From DASYSA01 sp036003885 (GTDB lineage: Bacteria > Acidobacteriota > Blastocatellia > UBA7656), in NCBI GenBank assembly GCA_036003885.1, contig DASYSA010000455.1, positions 1 through 13,942 of the forward strand: 13,942 nt of DNA, read 5' to 3'. Shown here one piece after another: positions 7,406 to 12,959 of the stretch. Position 1 is the first letter of the stretch. Every line of letters begins with the position of its first letter. The position numbers were made by a program, and so were the translations under genes. The notes under the pieces were generated by a model. It made no database searches and had not been told where the DNA came from. It worked only from the letters and a program-made list of their open reading frames with translations.

Positions 7406-7939
7406 TCATACTGTTACTTTGCGGTGCGCAACCAGGCGAAACGCGCCATTGATCGCGAGATGCAAAAATATATACACGACGAGTGCGAACACAAACGATA
7501 TCCGGAATTGAGATAATCCTGCCGTTGGTGTTCCTACTATGCGATCGAAGGGCGCGAGCAGTGGCGCCGTGACAGAGCCGATGAACTGGACGAAGCCGTT
7601 GCCGGACCGCGCGCCAATCAGCCCTAGTACGATCTCCAACACAATCAGGCCGTAGATGACGTAGAAGACATAGTCGACGACCTGTGAAATCCGGGCTGCA
7701 GCTCTGCCGCGCCCCACTTCGCGTTCAGTGGAAGCCGCTTCGTGTACGGACTTTGCTTTTAGATCCTGAGCAACGCCGGCCACCTGGGCGGTTTCCTTTG
7801 GATCGACTCGCGTCGATTCTTGTTTGATGCGAGCGTTCACATCATTATCAATCGAGGCCTTGACCTCCTGATGCGAAGCCACTCTTCGCTCCTCGTCCAA
7901 CAACACATTGGTATTATCAACGCCATCAGTCATAGACAT
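7406..7939 (-). CDS. YggT-family membrane protein with long polar N-terminal extension
   Basis: A 177-residue protein. The ATG at 7939 follows AAAGGAG; a second ATG at 7933 is also possible. Residues 1-82 are polar and charged (EERRVASHQEVKASIDNDVN, AASTEREVGRGRA) and likely cytosolic. The YggT-like region follows: TM1 about 88-110 (YVFYVIYGLIVLEIVLGLIG), the amphipathic loop typical of the family (FVQFIGSVTAPLLAPFDRIV, 117-136) and TM2 about 147-168. YggT proteins are small integral membrane proteins linked to osmotic tolerance and cell-envelope functions in other bacteria; no enzyme activity is established. The typical YggT is about half this length or has two repeats, so the long N-terminal tail is unusual. 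It is last in the unit headed by the site D promoter, 75 nt after the GlsB-type gene. Confidence 0.82.
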   Translation of the reverse strand: MSMTDGVDNTNVLLDEERRVASHQEVKASIDNDVNARIKQESTRVDPKETAQVAGVAQDLKAKSVHEAASTEREVGRGRAAARISQVVDYVFYVIYGLIVLEIVLGLIGARSGNGFVQFIGSVTAPLLAPFDRIVGTPTAGLSQFRISFVFALVVYIFLHLAINGAFRLVAHRKVTV

Positions 7940-8014
7940 AATTCTCCTTTTCGTGCGCCTGATCTACCGCTTTTGGTTTCACTCAACTCCACGGGGGCCC
8001 ACAAAACACCTCGA

Positions 8015-8299
8015 TCAGAGAACCCGGCGCCTCGTCAGCAATGCGAGGACGGCAACGAACACGGCGGCTCCGATAATCGCCCAGATGATTGGAATGGTTG
8101 TGTGACCAACCGTCAACATATAGAGCTCAGGTAATCTGAACTGCTTGACGGCCCAACTCCCAATAAGCGCGCCGATGAAGCCGAGGGCGACCGAGGTCAA
8201 GCACCCACCGTGTGAATATCCTGCGAGCCTCTGGCCGATCGCGCCCACGAGGCCGCCGACGATCAGAAGAATGATTATACTTTCCACGCTTAAGTTCAT
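8015..8299 (-). CDS. GlsB/YeaQ/YmgE-type small membrane protein (transglycosylase-associated family)
   Basis: A 94-residue protein with ATG at 8299 and GGAG 7 nt upstream. Three hydrophobic helices at about 6-22, 35-51 and 69-88 carry the family's Gly-rich packing motifs: IIILLIVGGLVGAIGQRLAG and GCLTSVALGFIGALIGSW. The family is called transglycosylase-associated or GlsB/YeaQ/YmgE; members are often induced by general stress, and their molecular role is unknown. The interior loop (residues 52-68, KQFRLPELYMLTVGHTT) is long enough to expose a small domain outside the membrane. It sits between the secreted basic protein and the YggT-type gene in one presumed operon. Confidence 0.88.
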   Translation of the reverse strand: MNLSVESIIILLIVGGLVGAIGQRLAGYSHGGCLTSVALGFIGALIGSWAVKQFRLPELYMLTVGHTTIPIIWAIIGAAVFVAVLALLTRRRVL

Positions 8300-8405
8300 G
8301 TTTTACTCCGGTCTCCCTCACACTAAAGAACTGACAACATGCCCATCCTGGATTTAGCGCGGGGGCCCACGGTGAGCGTGGCGCATCCCAGGAAAAGCGA
8401 TTTGA

Positions 8406-8717
8406 TTATGGTTTGACCGCTTTCTTAACAGCGTGCTTTGTGCGGCGGCCTACGTGCTTCCCAGCGCGGCCCACATTTCTGCCAGCGTGGCCCACGTGTC
8501 TGCCAAAGTGCTTGCCGCCACGCGCGACGCGGCCGTGCCTGACGTTGTGGCCGAGGCTCTTCCCGGCCTTTCCCACTTCCTTACCGCCTTCCTTCATCTG
8601 TCCTTTGGCGGTAGGCTTGCCCTGCGTATCCTGCTGGGCGAATGCGGGCGGCGCAGCGAAAGCAAAGATCACCACCGCTGCCGTTGTCAGTATCACCTGC
8701 GTTATTCTCAGCTTCAT
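8406..8717 (-). CDS. small secreted, strongly basic His/Gly/Lys/Arg-rich protein
   Basis: A 103-residue protein with ATG at 8717 and GAGG about 9 nt upstream. The signal peptide is clear: MKLRITQ, a hydrophobic core VILTTAAVVIFAFAAPP, and an AFA cleavage site before QQDTQ. The mature part (about 76 residues) is built from loose repeats of G-[KR]-x-[VLF]-G-[HR]: GKSLGHNVRHGR, GKHFGRHVGHAGRNVGRAGKHVGRR. It has almost no acidic residues after position 48, so it is very positively charged at neutral pH and carries several His. It could bind polyanions (lipopolysaccharide, DNA, teichoic or extracellular polymers) or metal ions; nothing more specific is supported. No homologue is recognised. It lies 108 nt downstream of the 51-aa membrane peptide and 106 nt before the GlsB-type gene. 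Confidence 0.8.
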   Translation of the reverse strand: MKLRITQVILTTAAVVIFAFAAPPAFAQQDTQGKPTAKGQMKEGGKEVGKAGKSLGHNVRHGRVARGGKHFGRHVGHAGRNVGRAGKHVGRRTKHAVKKAVKP

Positions 8718-8825
8718 AGTTTCTAACCTCGTTCAAACTGGATTTCGTACAATTCGTTCTGAGTTCTCTGGAAACGCCTTCTCGACCGGGTTCAGCGCTC
8801 GAGCGCTCTTCTCTTTACGCTTGAC

Positions 8826-8981
8826 TCAAATGGATGGCGGCCGCCTCAAGAGAGCGGCGGGCCGTGGATCTCGGACGGATCGGCCCAACATCAAGAGCGT
8901 GGCTTCGAGCATGAGTCCAGCGACCGCGACTGCCACGGCAGTCATCATCAGACCCATTCCTATTGCCGTAATCTCCATCAT
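8826..8981 (-). CDS. 51-residue single-helix membrane peptide
   Basis: A short gene beginning ATGATG at 8981 with GGAG 9 nt upstream (in GTGGAGATACAGACG) and ending TGA at 8826. The product has a hydrophobic N-terminal helix (residues 4-33; MGLMMTAVAVAVAGLMLEAT) and a Pro/Arg-rich basic tail (RSVRDPRPAALLRRPPSI), giving a tail-in-cytosol orientation by the positive-inside rule. It lies about 62 nt downstream of the predicted transcript start of the site D promoter, so it would be the first cistron of a unit that continues into the secreted basic protein, the GlsB-type gene and the YggT-type gene. Promoter, RBS and membrane-helix composition agree, which is why I call it despite its length. 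Function unknown. Confidence 0.6.
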   Translation of the reverse strand: MMEITAIGMGLMMTAVAVAVAGLMLEATLLMLGRSVRDPRPAALLRRPPSI

Positions 8982-9293
8982 CGTCTGTATCTCCACACCT
9001 TCATCCGGTCAGCCGGGTGAGGCGTCTGCTACGTACGTACATTTCCCTTATGATATGCCCTGTGGCGATGGCTTTCTGTCCAATACAGGACAAGTTCGAG
9101 AATAATTAGAAATCAGAACCAACGCACCTAAGTTAGTGAGTTAGCGCGATTTGGCGATCGGAGTAGGACACTATCGAGACTGATAGGAGTTCCGTATTGT
9201 CGTGCTCCCCTCGGTTCTCAGTCAGTCTCAAGTCAGTGATGATTAAGTCGGGATGCTCGCTCATCCCCGAAGGGGGCACTCTCTTCTCAGTCT
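8982..9293. other. 312-bp intergenic region holding promoter D and a hairpin
   Basis: No open frame of note. From right to left it contains a hairpin after the Gln-rich gene (GGGATG 9250-9255 with CATCCC 9262-9267, no U-tract), repeated CTGACT-type words near 9218-9240, a degenerate GGAC half-site at 9166-9169 and the site D promoter at 9050-9091. Confidence 0.5.
9050..9091 (-). promoter_or_regulatory. class II Crp/Fnr-type promoter of the 51-aa peptide/GlsB/YggT operon (site D)
   Basis: The dyad GTCCAATACAGGAC (9078-9091) keeps both GTCC/GGAC arms. After 22 nt comes TATCAT (9050-9055) on the - strand, with a predicted start near 9043. TTCGAG (9095-9100) lies 3 nt beyond the dyad, as at sites B and E. 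Confidence 0.6.
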
Positions 9294-10340
9294 TTAGCGA
9301 AACGACTGCAGGTTGAGAATTCCCGTGAGAACGGCGGCCAGGATGGAGTACTTTCCGCTGGAATAGCTGCCATATTGAGACCGGCTGTCATAGCCGTCTT
9401 CGTAGCCGCGCTGAAAGCCCTCGCGGAAGTAGTAGTTGTAGTCGCTCTGGTCTACGTAGTAGCCGCTATAGCCGTAGTTCGCGTCCTGATAGCCATAACT
9501 CTCTCGATAGTCGGACTGCGAGCGATCCTGCCGATCTGCCTGTCCCGAGCGAAAGCCTTGCTCGTAGCCGTAGTTGACGGCCTGGCGAAGCAGGTTTGCG
9601 CCGTATTGATTGGTCTGGTAGTAGCTGCCGCCCCAAGAGTATCGATAACTCGGAGCCGCGTAGTAATACGAAGAGTTGTAGCTACGCGCCTGCTGGAGGC
9701 GAATCTGCTGCAAGCGCTGCAAGTACTGTTGCTGATAACGGTACTGCGCCATGCGGTTTTGTTGCTGTAGCCAAACAGTGCGCTGTTGTCCGAGGCGCTG
9801 CTGCTCTCCCAGTCGCTGGCGGTATTGTGTCTGGCGCTGTTGCTGCTGCACAACAAGCTGCTCCTGACGCTGTTGTTGTACAACGACCTGCTGCTGACGC
9901 GCGCCCTGTTGCTGCTGCCTCAGATCTGCTTGTGCCTGAGCCGCCTGATTCTGTTGCTGACGCGCCTGCTTATTGACCTGCTTCTGAGCCTGCTTCTGAG
10001 CGGCAGCCTGACTTTCCTGCTGACTCTGCTGCTGTTGCCGCGCAGCTTCAGCCTGCTGGTTGCGTTGCTGCTTAGCAGCCTGCTCCTGCTGTTGAGCCTG
10101 CTGAGGCGGTGCCTGACGCTGCGGCTGCGCAACCGGTGTCTGCTGTTTGCGCTCCTGCTTACTGGTTTGCTTCTGAGCGGCTTTTTGCTCCGCACTCTGC
10201 TGCGCCTCTGCCTTGCGCTGTTGCTTGGCTTCCTTCTTATTCTGGTTTTCCTGCGCGTTGGTGGGTATACCCGCTCCCATCAGCAGCATGCCGCCGATTG
10301 CAAGAGCCACGGCCCCCCGGTTATAGATATTGAATTTCAT
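9294..10340 (-). CDS. secreted Gln-rich/Tyr-rich low-complexity protein
   Basis: A 348-residue protein. The ATG at 10340 is chosen because AAAGGAAG is about 5 nt upstream and it opens a clean signal peptide (MKFNIYNRGAVALAIGGMLL, cleavage near TNAQ 27-30). Residues 31-205 are dominated by Gln, with Lys, Ala and Arg (QQQSQQESQAAAQKQAQKQ style), a probably helical or disordered region. Residues 215-330 switch to Tyr/Gly/Ser/Asp-rich sequence with two related motifs, YEQGFRSGQADR and FREGFQRGYEDGYDSR. A short hydrophobic end follows (SILAAVLTGILNL). No enzyme domain is seen. It could be an extracellular matrix, adhesion or self-assembling protein; that is inference from composition. It has its own shared-type promoter (site E) and a leader of about 93 nt. 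Confidence 0.85.
   Translation of the reverse strand: MKFNIYNRGAVALAIGGMLLMGAGIPTNAQENQNKKEAKQQRKAEAQQSAEQKAAQKQTSKQERKQQTPVAQPQRQAPPQQAQQQEQAAKQQRNQQAEAARQQQQSQQESQAAAQKQAQKQVNKQARQQQNQAAQAQADLRQQQQGARQQQVVVQQQRQEQLVVQQQQRQTQYRQRLGEQQRLGQQRTVWLQQQNRMAQYRYQQQYLQRLQQIRLQQARSYNSSYYYAAPSYRYSWGGSYYQTNQYGANLLRQAVNYGYEQGFRSGQADRQDRSQSDYRESYGYQDANYGYSGYYVDQSDYNYYFREGFQRGYEDGYDSRSQYGSYSSGKYSILAAVLTGILNLQSFR
9770..10240. repeat. CTG/TTG-rich low-complexity DNA encoding the Gln tract
   Basis: Dense runs of ctg, ttg and tgc triplets on the + strand correspond to CAG/CAA codons on the - strand. No unit repeats exactly over long distances, so this is low complexity rather than a clean tandem array. The opposite strand stays open over most of the stretch as a Leu-rich frame, which is a by-product. 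Confidence 0.75.
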
Positions 10341-10439
10341 CTGAGCTTCCTTTCTTAACAATCCGATCGCTCCTGTACGAAGATTTATCGAGGTCTGGAG
10401 CGAAGCGCCTCGAGTTTCATTAGATCGCTATCAATGAAA

Positions 10440-10481
10440 ACGATACACCTACTCCTCGTGGGTTTCTGTTCACTAAAGGAC
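10440..10481 (-). promoter_or_regulatory. class II Crp/Fnr-type promoter of the Gln/Tyr-rich gene (site E)
   Basis: The dyad GTTCACTAAAGGAC (10468-10481) is followed after 22 nt by TATCGT (10440-10445) on the - strand, with a predicted start near 10433. TTCGAA (10485-10490) lies 3 nt beyond the dyad. The core is the most diverged of the five, but spacing and flanks match. Confidence 0.5.
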
Positions 10482-10586
10482 AGTTTCGAAAACAATTGTT
10501 GGAGCAGGATTTAGGATCTGGGATGATCTAGGACCTCTTTAGGGCAGACAGTCAGCACGAACATAACGAGGACCCACGTCGCGAAT

Positions 10587-10700
10587 TCAGCTCTCATAGT
10601 GACCAATTGCCTTGTAGATCCGACCCTCGTCATCAAGAAAATGCAATTCAAGGCGGTCCTTCGCCGAAATAGGCCTGTAATGGATTGCATGGAACCTCAC
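10587..10700 (-). CDS. possible 37-aa protein or gene remnant
   Basis: A GTG-started frame of 37 codons ending TGA at 10587. The product has a protein-like pattern rather than a random one: RFHAIHYRPISAKDRLELHF is followed by LDDEGRIYKAIGHYES, alternating hydrophobic and polar residues with a DDEG turn typical of a beta-hairpin. No good ribosome-binding site precedes the GTG, and a TAG stop lies 8 codons upstream in the same frame, so it may be the tail of a decayed gene. It lies 109 nt downstream of the ATP-grasp gene on the same strand. Function unknown. Confidence 0.3.
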   Translation of the reverse strand: MRFHAIHYRPISAKDRLELHFLDDEGRIYKAIGHYES

Positions 10701-10809
10701 TTGTCGTGGACCTGGTACGACCTATCGCCCCATTACGATCACCCTGGAGGCGATAATGAAGGTAATCCAGGAAATGCGCGTCTCTTAGCTGACTAGAGCT
10801 ATTCGCCGA

Positions 10810-12156
10810 TTACCGGAGAAGATCATTCTCCCAGGCTGGTTTGTAGAGCTGCTTATCGAAGTAGCGCAGCCGCTCTTTCCATTGGTCTCTGACGGCTTCA
10901 CTCGGAGACACAGTTGATTCCGGATGTCTGTAGGTGATTCGAATTGTTCGGACGATGAAGTCCAGCGCCTCTTCGACTCCGCGGGTTTCGGGATGGCGAA
11001 CGGTGATGTATCCGTCACCGGTGTATGTCACTGACTTCGCAGCGCCGGCTCGTGGCAGCCGAATGTCCACCAGTGATTCTCCAATCTGCGATTCAACAGA
11101 CTCCATACCGTGAACCTCTTTCACAGGTCCGCATCCCAGTCCTCGTAAGAAGATCGTTCCCACCGCGTACTTTCGCTCCCAGGGCCCGTCGAAGCAGCCA
11201 TCCACAGCCACTCTCGCCCACGCTACGTACGGGTCGATGTCGTAGGCGTATGCGAGCATCGGCGCGATCCTTGCGCCCGCGGGTCTGAGCGTCGCATCGG
11301 TGAAGCGGATTCCTTCTTCAACCAGGAACCCTTCCATATGAGTCATTGCATTACCGACCGACAGGGCTCGTACAGCCGCCAAACCTTTTTCGATGAACTC
11401 CCTGTAGATGTCCGCGCTGATGTCTCGCGGCATCACGCACGACCACTGGATGCGCGGGTCTTCAAGTGCCTCCAGGATGGAGGGACGATAGTAACAGAGC
11501 GAGTGGAATCGTGGCTCATTCGCGATTGTTATTGTGTCGATGCACAACTCCCGGCCGTGCAGGTATTCCTCCGCAAGCACCGCATTCTCGGCGGAAGGAC
11601 GCATCAACTCGAGCGCCATCTCGAGCTGGTCGATGCTGCGAATGCACCAGGTCGCGAGACCGCCGCTTCCGCCGAAGGGCTTCAGAACGATCGGCAGACC
11701 CACCTCGGCCACGAATCTCCGGGCATCTTCGCGGCCGGTCAAAACCCGATCGCGAGCGGTATTGATTCCTGCTCTTTCGAGGATCGGCTTCAGCAACGAC
11801 TTGTCGAGGACCCGGCGAACGGCTGATACGTCTGGACCTTGAAGTCCGAGCGCCACGCTGGCTCGGGCGACAGATTCAAGCAGCGGTTCCTGCGTAGTGA
11901 CAATAAGATTCAGTTCACCTTGTTCTCCAGCGAGTTCGCGCGCGGCGGCGATCAACTGACTCGCATCGTGAGCGTCGCGAACGCAAGCCAACTGATCGAA
12001 AACCTCGTGCTCTTCAGGCGAGTGCTCCGCGATACCTAACAGGGAGACATCAGCGAGGCTGTTAATTGCACGCGCGTGGCGCAAACTCTCTCCGGTCATA
12101 TTTCGCGAGACGAATATGATTCGCCGGCGACTGGTGCTCTGAGGTGCGAGACTCAC
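10810..12156 (-). CDS. ATP-grasp family ligase
   Basis: A 448-residue protein. The start is GTG at 12156, overlapping the upstream TGA (GTGA) with GGGAGG 7 nt before it. The N-terminal Rossmann-like pre-ATP-grasp domain covers 10-110 (RRIIFVSRNM). The ATP-grasp fold covers about 117-322: K159 in GLPIVLKPFGGSGG, hinge AEEYLHGREL (195-204), and THMEGFLVEEGIRFTDATLR (272-291) followed by PAGARI. A C-terminal domain follows (325-410). ATP-grasp enzymes form an acyl-phosphate and couple it to an amine, thiol or acid. The usual metal-binding E-x-N-x-R step reads D287-A-T289-L-R291, a change worth noting. Its partners (2OG oxygenase and flavin monooxygenase, both overlapping by 4 nt) suggest amide or peptide-like natural product synthesis. 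The substrate cannot be read from sequence. Confidence 0.88.
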   Translation of the reverse strand: MSLAPQSTSRRRIIFVSRNMTGESLRHARAINSLADVSLLGIAEHSPEEHEVFDQLACVRDAHDASQLIAAARELAGEQGELNLIVTTQEPLLESVARASVALGLQGPDVSAVRRVLDKSLLKPILERAGINTARDRVLTGREDARRFVAEVGLPIVLKPFGGSGGLATWCIRSIDQLEMALELMRPSAENAVLAEEYLHGRELCIDTITIANEPRFHSLCYYRPSILEALEDPRIQWSCVMPRDISADIYREFIEKGLAAVRALSVGNAMTHMEGFLVEEGIRFTDATLRPAGARIAPMLAYAYDIDPYVAWARVAVDGCFDGPWERKYAVGTIFLRGLGCGPVKEVHGMESVESQIGESLVDIRLPRAGAAKSVTYTGDGYITVRHPETRGVEEALDFIVRTIRITYRHPESTVSPSEAVRDQWKERLRYFDKQLYKPAWENDLLR

Positions 12157-12959
12157 TCTCCAGCCTCCCTTAGCCGCCGCGCGCGAAGTTGTTCCTGCCG
12201 AACCTGCTTGTCGTGCAGTACATATTGAATCAAGTCACGAGGACCGTGGACGACATCTTGCTCGGAAAGCGGCTCGATCCCATGAAACGAGCGGTCCGAG
12301 CGCATGAACGCCAACACCGAATTGCGTTTGTAGGGCGCGGTCTCTACTTTCACGAAGTCGTCAAACGGGTAGTGTTTGCTATCAGGGCAGGCAAAACCTG
12401 GGTCCTTCGGTCGGTAGAGCGAGGTCCCGAGGTGTGCGAGGCGGTCGTCGGGGGCCAGGTAAAAGATCAAGACCACCAGCTTTGTATACAGGTCACTGTG
12501 CGGCCCCAGAAAGTAGCCTGCTCGGTGGCGAATGAACTGAGCTTCAACTGAAACCTCGGGCCAGGACTCGTCGCCGAATCGCTCGCTCATCGGTTCGGCA
12601 AACGTACTAAGCACCGACTGAGCCAGTTCGGGTCCCATGAACCATCGGTGGAAATCGACCCAGAAGTCCTTGATGTCATCGGGCAACATCTCGGTCCATC
12701 CCTCATTCAAGTCTCTTTGGTCTCTGTGCCGGAAGTGATCCAGCTTGAGATCGGTCACAGCAAACAGGTTGTCGTAGACCGCACTGTCGGGCAAATGGCT
12801 CAGCAGAGACTGGTAGTACTCGTGTGGAAAAACGTCTTCCAGATAGTAATGCGGGTAAGGGTCTCGCAAGACCCTGGACGTGCGGAGGCGATCCTTGACA
12901 TAGATCAGCGGATTAGTCGTTGAAATCAAATCATTGGTCACGGCAAGTTTGCTCATCAT
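12153..12959 (-). CDS. 2-oxoglutarate/Fe(II)-dependent oxygenase
   Basis: A 268-residue protein. The ATG at 12959 overlaps the stop of the upstream gene (ATGA), and GGAAGG sits directly before it; the next codon is also ATG (12956). The open frame continues upstream inside the monooxygenase gene, but that part is a shadow. The double-stranded beta-helix core carries the iron triad H154-x-D156 (YFLGPHSDLYTK) and H226 (DRSFHGIEP), with R241 (GPRDLIQY) placed to bind the 2-oxoglutarate carboxylate. The N-terminal part (34-60, PYPHYYLEDVFPHEYYQSLL) resembles the helical lid of prolyl-hydroxylase-type enzymes. Such enzymes hydroxylate, desaturate or cyclise small molecules or peptides. Translational coupling on both sides indicates a shared pathway with the flavin monooxygenase and ATP-grasp ligase. 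Confidence 0.88.
   Translation of the reverse strand: MMSKLAVTNDLISTTNPLIYVKDRLRTSRVLRDPYPHYYLEDVFPHEYYQSLLSHLPDSAVYDNLFAVTDLKLDHFRHRDQRDLNEGWTEMLPDDIKDFWVDFHRWFMGPELAQSVLSTFAEPMSERFGDESWPEVSVEAQFIRHRAGYFLGPHSDLYTKLVVLIFYLAPDDRLAHLGTSLYRPKDPGFACPDSKHYPFDDFVKVETAPYKRNSVLAFMRSDRSFHGIEPLSEQDVVHGPRDLIQYVLHDKQVRQEQLRARRLREAGE

Larger units (their letters stand above)
10341..10809. other. 469-bp region with promoter E and a small open frame
   Basis: It holds the promoter of the Gln/Tyr-rich gene (10440-10481), the AT-rich upstream segment to about 10510 and a 37-codon coding-like frame (10587-10700, listed separately). The rest, including the 110 nt next to the ATP-grasp stop codon, shows no recognisable gene or strong terminator. 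Confidence 0.45.

Noticed and set aside
9161..9175. A sixth regulator site at the GGACACTATCGAGAC sequence
   Set aside because: Only one half-site matches; the opposite arm is absent and no -10 box lies at 22 nt, so it is left as a degenerate half-site.
9770..10240. CRISPR-like or microsatellite repeat array
   Set aside because: Triplets vary and follow the reading frame; there are no constant repeats with unique spacers.
9375..10358. Leu/Val-rich + strand frames opposite the Gln/Tyr-rich gene
   Set aside because: They mirror CAG/CAA and TAC/TAG-poor codons of the - strand gene, which has the signal peptide, RBS and promoter.
5513..10481. The TGT-N10-ACA form of some dyads as NifA/sigma-54 enhancer sites
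   Set aside because: No GG/GC -24/-12 promoter was found downstream, and the dyads instead sit at one fixed distance from sigma-70-like -10 boxes.
10599..10796. A 65-codon + strand frame in the gap before the ATP-grasp gene
   Set aside because: It has no start signal and an unlikely composition; the opposite strand has a more coding-like frame.
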